The notes under the pieces are model-generated. The model did not search any database. It worked only from the letters and a program-made list of their open reading frames with translations, and was not told where the DNA came from. From NCBI GenBank assembly GCA_965659285.1, contig CBFHWB010000177.1, positions 1 through 8,324 of the forward strand: a stretch of 8,324 nucleotides of DNA, in the 5' to 3' direction. This document shows positions 1-5,662 of this stretch, one piece after another. This DNA comes from UBA8108 sp965659285 (lineage in GTDB: Bacteria; Planctomycetota; UBA8108). Both the position numbers and the translations under genes were made by a program. Each line of letters begins with the position of its first letter. The stretch's first letter is position 1.

Positions 1-54
1 GCAGCGGCCGCGGCCGCGGGAGCCTGGATCGAGAGGGTTAGAACGCAAGCATGA
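1..54 (+). CDS. C-terminal end of an upstream gene (partial), possibly a menaquinone-pathway gene
   Basis: Reading frame 1 is open from the first base to a TGA at 52-54 and gives an alanine-rich tail, AAAAAAGAWIERVRTQA. The stop overlaps the mqnD start as ATGA (51-54), the usual arrangement of translationally coupled genes, and this is the main reason to call the frame coding. Frame 2 is also open here and frame 3 stops at 39-41, so the call rests on the overlap. In futalosine-pathway bacteria the gene before mqnD is often another mqn gene, such as mqnB (futalosine hydrolase). Seventeen residues are too few to identify it, and that suggestion is inference only. Confidence 0.5.
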   Translation, partial: AAAAAAGAWIERVRTQA

Positions 55-878
55 AGACCCTCAGAGTGGGCCTCTCCCCCTGCCCGAACGATACGTTTAT
101 CTTTCACGCCCTTCTTGAGGGGTTCGTCGAGCTTGAAGGTTTCCGCCTCGAACCGGTTTTTGAAGATGTCGAGACCCTCAACGTTATGGCGCGAAACGGC
201 GAGCTGGAGATCACAAAAATCTCCTTTCACGCCTACGGTCATCTTCGGGATACCTACAAGCTGCTGCAGGCGGGAGCCGCCCTCGGCCGCGGCTGCGGCC
301 CGCTCATCGTCGTTCGCGAAGGAGATGAAAAACGCGACCTCTCCACCGCAAAGATCGCCATCCCCGGAAAGCTAACCAGCGCGAACCTGCTGCTGCGCCT
401 CTTCGCTCCCCGGGTTCCCGCCGGCTCCCTGATCGAGATGACCTTTGACCGGATCATGGACGCCGTCAAAACAGGGGAAGTAGACGCGGGCCTGATCATT
501 CACGAGAGCCGCTTCACCTACGGTGAGATGGGACTGCGAAAACTGGCAGACCTGGGTGACTGGTGGGAAGAGAGCCACGGTTACCCGATCCCCCTGGGCG
601 GAATCATCGCCCGACTCGACATTGGCAGTGAGACCATAGCAGCCTTCGATGACGCCCTGTCGAGAAGCGTTCTTCATGCAAGAAACCACCCTGAGGATTC
701 ACGAGACTATGTTCGACATTACGCGCAGGAAATGGACGACGCGGTAACGGCAGCGCATATCGAACTCTATGTAAACGATTTCACCATCAAGCTGGGAAAA
801 GAAGGCCGGGAGGCTGTCGACCATCTGCTCGAAATCGCCGAACGGGAGAACATCATCCCCGCAAGCGCCCAGCCCTGA
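51..878 (+). CDS. mqnD: 1,4-dihydroxy-6-naphthoate synthase (menaquinone biosynthesis, futalosine pathway)
   Basis: This 275-residue protein is of normal family length. MqnD converts cyclic dehypoxanthine futalosine to 1,4-dihydroxy-6-naphthoate in the cytoplasm, a late soluble step of the futalosine route to menaquinone. The N-terminal signature SPCPNDTFIFHAL (residues 9-21) is diagnostic. It is followed by ITKISFHAY (54-62), GCGPLIV (81-87), the ligand-loop motif GKLTSANLLLRLF (106-118), and GLIIHESRFTY (147-157). His151 in the last motif likely matches the active-site histidine described for the Thermus enzyme. The two-lobed fold is of the periplasmic-binding-protein type, but there is no signal peptide, as expected for this enzyme. 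The ATG at 51 overlaps the preceding stop, and only a weak purine stretch (GAGAGGG, 31-37) lies upstream, so translation is probably coupled to the gene before it. The related periplasmic-binding-like enzyme MqnA is less likely because the SPCPNDT motif is typical of MqnD. Confidence 0.95.
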   Translation: MKTLRVGLSPCPNDTFIFHALLEGFVELEGFRLEPVFEDVETLNVMARNGELEITKISFHAYGHLRDTYKLLQAGAALGRGCGPLIVVREGDEKRDLSTAKIAIPGKLTSANLLLRLFAPRVPAGSLIEMTFDRIMDAVKTGEVDAGLIIHESRFTYGEMGLRKLADLGDWWEESHGYPIPLGGIIARLDIGSETIAAFDDALSRSVLHARNHPEDSRDYVRHYAQEMDDAVTAAHIELYVNDFTIKLGKEGREAVDHLLEIAERENIIPASAQP

Positions 879-908
879 ATCTCCGCTGATCTCTCCAGTC
901 CAGCCCCT

Positions 909-965
909 GAGCTCCAGGCAAAAAGAGGGAGAGCCCACAAAAGCTTTCGCCCCTGGAGCTCTCCC
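909..965 (+). terminator. Possible transcription-end structure after mqnD, with two alternative hairpins
   Basis: GAGCTCCAGG (909-918) and CCTGGAGCTC (952-961) form a perfect 10-bp inverted repeat around a 33-nt loop, starting 31 bases after the mqnD stop. A second pair, GGGAGAGC (927-934) with GCTCTCCC (958-965), shares bases with the first right arm, so the two stems exclude one another. No T-run follows, so this is not a classic intrinsic terminator. It may be a Rho-assisted end, an mRNA 3' stabiliser, or chance in GC-rich DNA. Confidence 0.35.
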
Positions 966-1205
966 GGAACCTTTCCCCGTTTCACCCCAGTCGGGGATCA
1001 AGGGACCCCTGATACAGCATCAGGCCCGCCGAACCTAGTCGGGCAACTGTCGGGAACGAACAGACCCTGGCTGTAGACAGCTGGCCCCTCCGAGCAGGTT
1101 CCTCCGAAGACCGCTTATTTCGAATTGAACCGATGCCTGTCCGCGCTGCGGGACGCGGAAAAAGACCCGGGCAGCGCAAGAGGATGTGTCCCGGGCCTTC
1201 CAGCC

Positions 1206-1247
1206 AGGCCGCGTCGGCGATCGCGGAACTGCCGGAAAGGCCGCGTC
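1206..1247. repeat. 10-bp direct repeat AGGCCGCGTC, two copies 32 bp apart
   Basis: AGGCCGCGTC occurs exactly at 1206-1215 and again at 1238-1247, a spacing of 32 bp, about three helical turns. The palindrome GCGATCGC (1217-1224) lies between the copies. The repeat sits in non-coding DNA about 200 bp upstream of the pgk promoter. It could be a protein-binding pair, but chance is possible in sequence this GC-rich. Confidence 0.35.
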
Positions 1248-1409
1248 TTAATACCTGCCCCCCGGCAAAGATCATCACCACTCCCCCTCTTCTTGAGTCT
1301 GAAAAAGACCGTCTGCCCGACAACTCAATCGTAGAGGTGTGACTCCAGAGATTCCATCAACTCTCAAAAAAATACGCAAACGGGAAACTGCCGCCAGGCA
1401 TCGCAACAA

Positions 1410-1438
1410 TTGACGAAAACCGGCAATCTGCGTAGAGT
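1410..1438 (+). promoter_or_regulatory. Sigma70-type promoter for pgk, -10 box flanked by an inverted repeat
   Basis: TTGACG (1410-1415) and TAGAGT (1433-1438) are separated by exactly 17 bp and match five of six and four of six consensus positions. Transcription should start near 1445, about 45 bases before the pgk ATG. A perfect 7-bp inverted repeat, AATCTGC (1425-1431) and GCAGATT (1448-1454), brackets the -10 box, and CCGGCA is repeated at 1420-1425 and 1445-1450. This placement would suit an operator. The promoter also argues against the in-frame TTG at 1410 as the start of pgk. Confidence 0.6.
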
Positions 1439-1490
1439 GTTGCGCCGGCAGATTCAGCCGCCTACAGAAAACCGCCTGACAGGATTCAAC

Positions 1491-2690
1491 ATGCAGAAAC
1501 TCTTCGTTACCGACCTCGATGTGCGCGGCAAGCGTGTCCTTGTGCGAGCCGACTTCAATGTTCCTCTCCAGGATGGAGAGATCACCGACGATCGCCGCAT
1601 CAGGGAATGCCTCCCTACCATCCAATGGCTCATGGAGAACGGAGCGCGTACCATTCTCATGTCCCACCTGGGCCGCCCAGGGGGAGAACGAGTGGACGAG
1701 TACAGCCTGCAGCCGGTGGCCCAGCACCTGGGCCAGTTGCTTCGGCGTGATGTACCTCTCGCGAATGACTGCATTGGTCCGGAGGCGCAGGCAAGGCTCC
1801 AGGGTCTTGCGGATGGCGGCGTGCTGCTGCTGGAGAACCTGCGCTTTCACGCCGGGGAGACGGCCAACGAACCCGACTTCGCCGATGCGCTGGCAAGCCT
1901 GGGAGAGATCTACATAAACGATGCCTTCGGCACATCGCATCGTTCGCACGCCTCGATCACCGGGGTCGCCGAGAGAACCGACCAATGCGCCATGGGCTAC
2001 CTTCTCAGGAAAGAGCTCGACCTCCTGGCCGGCGCGCTCCAGGATCCCCGCCGCCCCTTCGTCGCGGTAATGGGAGGCTCCAAGGTCTCGGGCAAGATCA
2101 AGGTCATCGAAAACCTCCTCGATAAGGTCGACCAGTTGATCGTCGGAGGAGGAATGTCCTACACGATCTTCAAGGCCATGGGCCTGGAGATCGGAAAGTC
2201 GCTACTCGAAGAGAATTCAATCGCAGACGCAGAAAGAATCCTCGCGGCAGCTGAGACTCTCGGACCCGACCGCCTGGTTCTTCCACTCGACATCCTTACG
2301 GCGGACTCCTTCGATAACGATGCCGCCACAACGGTCTGTCCGGCCGGCGAAATCCCGGCAGAGCTCGAAGGCCTCGACATCGGGCCGAGAACCATCGAGC
2401 TCTACAGCGATATCGTCAGGGAAGCGGGGACAGTCATCTGGAACGGCCCGATGGGAGTCTTCGAGATGCCGACCTTCGCGCGCGGCACCGACTCGGTCGC
2501 AACCGCCCTGGCCGAGGCGACCAGGCGCGGCGCGACGACCATTGTCGGCGGCGGCGACTCCGCCGCTGCGATCAAGGCCGCCGGCCTGAGCGATGACGTC
2601 TCCCATGTCTCTACCGGCGGAGGCGCCTCGCTTAAATTCCTCGAGGGCGGTGACCTGCCCGGGGTCACAGCACTCTGCGACAAGACCTGA
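1491..2690 (+). CDS. pgk: Phosphoglycerate kinase
   Basis: This enzyme transfers phosphate between 1,3-bisphosphoglycerate and ADP in glycolysis, and in reverse in gluconeogenesis or CO2 fixation; it is cytoplasmic. From the ATG at 1491 it has 399 residues, the normal bacterial length. Family landmarks in order are VLVRADFNVPL (17-26, substrate-binding Asp and Asn), SHLGRP (58-63), LLLENLRFH (112-120), NDAFGTSHRSHAS (143-155), MGGSKVSGKI (194-203), the hinge and nucleotide region with IWNGPMGVFE (316-325), TIVGGGDSAAA (350-360) and the C-terminal STGGGAS (374-380). AGGA at 1481-1484, six bases ahead, is a good ribosome binding site. The frame extends upstream to a TTG at 1410, but that TTG is the -35 box of the promoter. 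The gene seems to stand alone: no gap or tpi lies next to it in this window. It converges on the minus-strand exonuclease with 8 bp between stops. Confidence 0.97.
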   Translation: MQKLFVTDLDVRGKRVLVRADFNVPLQDGEITDDRRIRECLPTIQWLMENGARTILMSHLGRPGGERVDEYSLQPVAQHLGQLLRRDVPLANDCIGPEAQARLQGLADGGVLLLENLRFHAGETANEPDFADALASLGEIYINDAFGTSHRSHASITGVAERTDQCAMGYLLRKELDLLAGALQDPRRPFVAVMGGSKVSGKIKVIENLLDKVDQLIVGGGMSYTIFKAMGLEIGKSLLEENSIADAERILAAAETLGPDRLVLPLDILTADSFDNDAATTVCPAGEIPAELEGLDIGPRTIELYSDIVREAGTVIWNGPMGVFEMPTFARGTDSVATALAEATRRGATTIVGGGDSAAAIKAAGLSDDVSHVSTGGGASLKFLEGGDLPGVTALCDKT

Positions 2691-2703
2691 GCCCCATCTC
2701 AGG
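2686..2703. terminator. Small hairpin covering both convergent stop codons
   Basis: CCTGAG (2686-2691) and CTCAGG (2698-2703) form a perfect 6-bp stem with loop CCCCAT. The stem contains the pgk TGA on the plus strand and the exonuclease stop on the minus strand. Being symmetric, it could act for both transcripts. No T-run follows on either side, so intrinsic termination would be weak. Confidence 0.35.
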
Positions 2704-3505
2704 AGGCGAAGGGAGTTGGATCCCAATCCCCGAAATTGTCGAGATACACCCGCAGAGCCTCGGTCTCGTCTGAACGTTCGACAAGCCAGTCGCGAACCTC
2801 ATCAACGAGAGCCTGCTCACGCTCCAGCGGCAGCTCCCCGGTAAGCACCCGGGAGCGTAGAAAGACAAAATAGGTGTCGAGCACATCGTGCATGCAGTAA
2901 TCGTTGATCTCGCGGAGCTTTCCCTCCGCGTAAAGGCCTGCCACCTGACCGCCGCTGGTACCCATCTTGCCGGGCTTGCCGAGCATCTTGGCAAGCAGGT
3001 TCAGACCTCCCCGAATACGCGAGGCTCCGTACTCGGTCAGCCAGTCCATGAGATCGATATGCTTGTCGGTATAGCGATACCTGTGCCCGAATCGGTCGTC
3101 GGCAAAATAGGCCGGACAGGAAATTCCAAACCGAAAAGCGTTGAGTGTCATCAGCGGAATATCAAAGCCCCTTCCGTTGAAGTCAACCAGCGCCGCGGCC
3201 CTGTAATGCTCCACACCTGCCCAGAAAAGCCTGGTCATTTCCATCGGCTCGAAGTTGGGATCATCCAGGCAGGAGATATCCAGCAATCGATAATCACTCG
3301 ACACCCTCGCTACGGAGATGGCCACGGGAACCTGGAAGGCTACGGGTATAAACGCGTCCGGATCCCCCTGTTCCTCGAGATAGCGCTCGATCGCCGCCTC
3401 GCCGGCGAGTCCTTCTTCCCGGTAGAGAACACGGCCTAGGAGTTCTCCATCAACCACGGATTCGGTATCATAGACTATGTAGCGGGTTTGCTCTTCCTGT
3501 TCCAT
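2699..3505 (-). CDS. Stand-alone PolB-type 3'-5' exonuclease (DEDDy, DnaQ-like superfamily)
   Basis: The 268-residue protein resembles the exonuclease domain of family B DNA polymerases without a polymerase part (Pfam DNA_pol_B_exo2 type). The three exonuclease motifs are visible: Exo I is YDTES with Asp13 and Glu15, Exo II is DFNGRGFD with Asp115, and Exo III is YCMHD with Tyr203 and Asp207, a YxxxD arrangement that makes it DEDDy. Two-metal hydrolysis of single-stranded DNA from the 3' end is the expected activity; a role in repair or proofreading is inference from the family. HIDLMDW (149-155) is also typical. I chose the ATG at 3505-3503, seven residues before the first core strand, with GAGAGAG just upstream. 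An in-frame TTG at 3571 would add 22 basic residues that do not look conserved. It is transcribed divergently from the kinase operon. No signal peptide or membrane segment is present. Confidence 0.85.
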   Translation of the reverse strand: MEQEEQTRYIVYDTESVVDGELLGRVLYREEGLAGEAAIERYLEEQGDPDAFIPVAFQVPVAISVARVSSDYRLLDISCLDDPNFEPMEMTRLFWAGVEHYRAAALVDFNGRGFDIPLMTLNAFRFGISCPAYFADDRFGHRYRYTDKHIDLMDWLTEYGASRIRGGLNLLAKMLGKPGKMGTSGGQVAGLYAEGKLREINDYCMHDVLDTYFVFLRSRVLTGELPLEREQALVDEVRDWLVERSDETEALRVYLDNFGDWDPTPFAS

Positions 3506-3552
3506 TCGCTCTCTCTTTCGTCTAAACAGAGGTTCTAACCCACCTTTAGCGG

Positions 3553-3581
3553 AACATACAAGCCTCGACAAGAGGCGACAA
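3553..3581 (-). promoter_or_regulatory. Candidate promoter for the exonuclease gene
   Basis: Read on the minus strand, TTGTCG (3581-3576) and TATGTT (3558-3553) are 17 bp apart, each matching four of six consensus bases. Transcription would begin near 3546, about 40 bases ahead of the chosen ATG. The match is moderate. I found no equally good promoter for the kinase gene facing the other way. Confidence 0.4.
3562..3581. promoter_or_regulatory. Candidate regulator-binding site: tandem CGACAA hexamers, 10-bp period
   Basis: CGACAA occurs at 3566-3571 and 3576-3581, exactly 10 bp apart, on the same helical face. OmpR/PhoB-family regulators commonly bind direct repeats with 10-11 bp spacing, and such a regulator is encoded by the neighbouring operon. 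The site is 33-48 bp upstream of the kinase ATG and overlaps the proposed -35 of the exonuclease promoter. The same bases also form an inverted repeat, GCCTC (3562-3566) and GAGGC (3572-3576), so a palindromic operator is an alternative reading. Confidence 0.35.
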
Positions 3582-3613
3582 AACCCTCCTCACCAATCGG
3601 GTAAACTGGCCCT

Positions 3614-5662
3614 ATGCCTGTTCGCAATAAAATCAGGATCTACGAGACAGCTATCTGGGGCAGCATCATCGTCTGTCTCGGCCTCTGCTCGCTTGGAGGA
3701 TACCTTACCTACAAGCAATACCGCGACATGGAGGTGCTCCTTTTTGTCTCCGAGAGGAGCTATTCATCCACCCTTGCGAGCCAGTTGCGATCACATATCA
3801 GGAAACGCGAAAAAGAGGCGTTTCAATCGATCGAGGCCTTCGCTCTTGGAGATGCAAAAGATCCGCCCCCTTCTCCCGGTACTCCGGAGAGCTTCTTTGA
3901 GCTTCCCTTCCGTATCCGGACAAATGGAGAGATCGAGGGGCTCGATCATCCTGCACGCACAACTCCGTTCCCGTCCAGGGATACCGGGGTGCCGCCGGCG
4001 GAATATCGCCAGGCCGTCAGGCTCTCCCATTCCGCGGCTCCCCTCTCGCGCAAGGTCCGGGCCCTGGAAGCCGCCTCGAGCCGGCTCAGCCTTCCGGAGG
4101 CCTGGAGGATTCGAGCCCGTACCCAATTGGCGGCGCTCTATAACCGGCACGACAAGCCGGCGGCCGCCGAGACCATCTACGCTGGCCTGCTGAAGAACGC
4201 CCCAGTCTCTCTTGCCGACATCTCCTGGCCCACCCCGGCCCAACTCAGCCTGGCCATGGCAGAGACCCTGTCGACCCAGGGAAGAAAAAAAGCCGTACAG
4301 GAGGTACTGACGCGCGGACTCTCTTTCATAGATTCCGGCTCGCAAAAGAACGGGTTTGTCAGGCGGGAGTCTTACCTCCAGGGCTCCATGCAACTCCTGA
4401 AGAACCTCGGCCTCTCCCCCACCAGGGAACTCAATGAAGCCCTCCAAAAGCTTGAGATCCGTAAGCCGATTCAGCTCGCCGTAAAGCATGTGAGAGATGT
4501 CTCGCTACCCCGGGAGATGGCGGCAAGAGGCGACCTTTCCTCACCAAGGTGGTCCTGGCGCGGAATCGGAAGCAAGGTAGGCGTCGCCTGGAAGCCCACG
4601 CCCGCAGTCATCGACACTGCCGGGATCAAGGGCGCCGGAATGATCGTAGATGTTGAAAGGCTGCTCAGCGACCTGAACAGCGAATTGCTCCGCCTTGGTG
4701 AATCCGGTTCTCGCCAGGTGGTCCTGCTGAACCCGGCCCGGAAGGGCTCCATGATTACCTACGCCGGCCTTGGCGGAAACTTCGGGTTGTTTTCTATCGG
4801 CCAGACAAAAGAGGAATGGGGAAAACGACTTGGCGCCGCTCGTCGACCCTTCGCCATCGCAGGACTCCTATCCGGTATCCTCGGCCTCACCCTGGCAGCC
4901 GGACTGCTGGTCTTGCGCAAAGCCATGCGAAAAGAAATGAACCTGTCCAGGATGAAGACCGAGTTTGTCGCCAATGTGTCCCACGAACTCAAGACCCCGC
5001 TTTCCCTCATCAAACTCTGCTCGGAAACTCTGCAGTTTGACCGCGTACAGGGCGAAGAAAAGCGCCAGGAGTACTTCGAGGTCATCAACAGGGAGAGCGA
5101 TCGCCTGGGCCATCTCATAGGAAACGTTCTGAACTTCTCGAGAATAGACGCCGGCAAAAAAAACTACGATCTCAAAAAGACAGACCTGGCACCGCTGCTG
5201 AACCAGACCCTCGATGCCTACTTCCTCCAGATCAAGGAGCAGAATTTCTCCTGCGCGCGAAACATTCCCGCATCGCTGCCGGCTGTGCTCGCAGATGAAG
5301 AGGCCGTTGCCCAGGCCTTCATCAACCTGCTCCAGAACGCGGTTCGTTATTCACCTGAGAAGGGCGATCTCACCGTGCGCGGCTGGAGCGATGGGAGGTT
5401 CCTGCTGGTCAGCATTGCCGACAATGGCATTGGCATAGCTGAAGAGGAGCAGCAACGTATCTGGGACGACTACTATCGCACCGCAGAGGCTCGTGCCCTG
5501 GGAACGAGAGGAAGCGGCCTGGGTCTCTCCCTCGTCAGTCATATCATGAACGCACACGGAGGCGAAACCCGCCTGACAAGCAAGCCCGGAGAGGGCAGCG
5601 AATTTACGCTGGCCTTCCCGCTGGAAACTGGAACGGAGATGGAGCCGGAAGATGACCGCTAA
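3614..5662 (+). CDS. Membrane sensor histidine kinase with a large extracytoplasmic, partly TPR-like domain
   Basis: This is a 682-residue inner-membrane kinase. One membrane helix spans about 12-32 and a second about 412-434; the roughly 380 residues between should lie outside the cytoplasm. Residues about 138-265 are helical with TPR-like spacing (for example TQLAALYNRHDKPAAAETIY). Residues about 335-400 look alpha/beta and could be a small Cache- or PAS-like fold; this is tentative. The cytoplasmic core is complete: H-box FVANVSHELKTPL with phosphoacceptor His457 and a following ExxT that usually gives phosphatase activity, N-box NLLQNAVRYSP (571-581), G1 DNGIGI (603-608), an F-box-like WDDYYR (617-622) with Trp in place of the usual Phe, and G2 GSGLGL (633-638). 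No HAMP domain is evident; the second helix leads almost directly into the H-box. The ATG at 3614 keeps the first membrane helix, but its ribosome binding site is weak. It overlaps the response-regulator gene by 11 bases. The signal sensed is unknown. Confidence 0.92.
   Translation: MPVRNKIRIYETAIWGSIIVCLGLCSLGGYLTYKQYRDMEVLLFVSERSYSSTLASQLRSHIRKREKEAFQSIEAFALGDAKDPPPSPGTPESFFELPFRIRTNGEIEGLDHPARTTPFPSRDTGVPPAEYRQAVRLSHSAAPLSRKVRALEAASSRLSLPEAWRIRARTQLAALYNRHDKPAAAETIYAGLLKNAPVSLADISWPTPAQLSLAMAETLSTQGRKKAVQEVLTRGLSFIDSGSQKNGFVRRESYLQGSMQLLKNLGLSPTRELNEALQKLEIRKPIQLAVKHVRDVSLPREMAARGDLSSPRWSWRGIGSKVGVAWKPTPAVIDTAGIKGAGMIVDVERLLSDLNSELLRLGESGSRQVVLLNPARKGSMITYAGLGGNFGLFSIGQTKEEWGKRLGAARRPFAIAGLLSGILGLTLAAGLLVLRKAMRKEMNLSRMKTEFVANVSHELKTPLSLIKLCSETLQFDRVQGEEKRQEYFEVINRESDRLGHLIGNVLNFSRIDAGKKNYDLKKTDLAPLLNQTLDAYFLQIKEQNFSCARNIPASLPAVLADEEAVAQAFINLLQNAVRYSPEKGDLTVRGWSDGRFLLVSIADNGIGIAEEEQQRIWDDYYRTAEARALGTRGSGLGLSLVSHIMNAHGGETRLTSKPGEGSEFTLAFPLETGTEMEPEDDR

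Larger units (their letters stand above)
879..1490. other. 612-bp stretch with no convincing gene; several inverted repeats, ends in the pgk promoter
   Basis: No open frame here has a recognisable motif, a good ribosome binding site or protein-like composition. The short frames present, about 70-110 codons on either strand, are rich in Arg, Pro and Ser, as random GC-rich sequence would be. What can be seen are hairpin-forming repeats at 909-965, 1009-1023, 1024-1044 and 1166-1195, a 10-bp direct repeat at 1206-1215 and 1238-1247, an 8-bp palindrome GCGATCGC at 1217-1224, a purine/A-rich stretch near 1366, and a promoter at 1410-1438. It could hold a non-coding RNA, a long leader, or the remains of a lost gene; the sequence alone does not say which. 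No tRNA, RNase P, tmRNA or SRP RNA signature was recognised. Confidence 0.6.

Noticed and set aside
982..1342. Small open frames in the gap between mqnD and pgk (minus 982-1323; plus 1125-1334 and 1133-1342)
   Set aside because: Composition is rich in Arg, Pro and Ser, typical of chance frames in GC-rich DNA. The frames overlap one another and lack recognisable motifs.
1410..1490. TTG-initiated N-terminal extension of phosphoglycerate kinase by 27 residues
   Set aside because: The added residues are basic and unlike the family, the TTG is the -35 box of a good promoter, and the ATG at 1491 has AGGA six bases upstream and gives the normal 399-residue length.
1275..1985. 236-codon minus-strand open frame across the start of pgk
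   Set aside because: It lies over the clearly coding pgk N-terminal region and promoter and shows no known domain; it is an antisense shadow.
2974..2996. 7-bp hairpin GCTTGCC/GGCAAGC inside the exonuclease gene
   Set aside because: It follows from the codons of a Leu-Ala-Lys-Met-Leu-Gly-Lys stretch and lies in mid-gene; no reason to think it acts as a signal.
3506..3571. TTG-initiated extension of the exonuclease by 22 residues
   Set aside because: The TTG has no good ribosome binding site, the extra residues show no family feature, and the candidate promoter would start transcription inside the extension.
3602..3607. TAAACT as a -10 box for the kinase operon
   Set aside because: It is only 6 bp ahead of the ATG and has no -35 element at a workable distance, so it would leave almost no leader.
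3791..4489. 232-codon minus-strand open frame inside the kinase gene
   Set aside because: It is antisense to the kinase sensor region, which has good frame consistency from membrane helix to membrane helix; no domain recognised.
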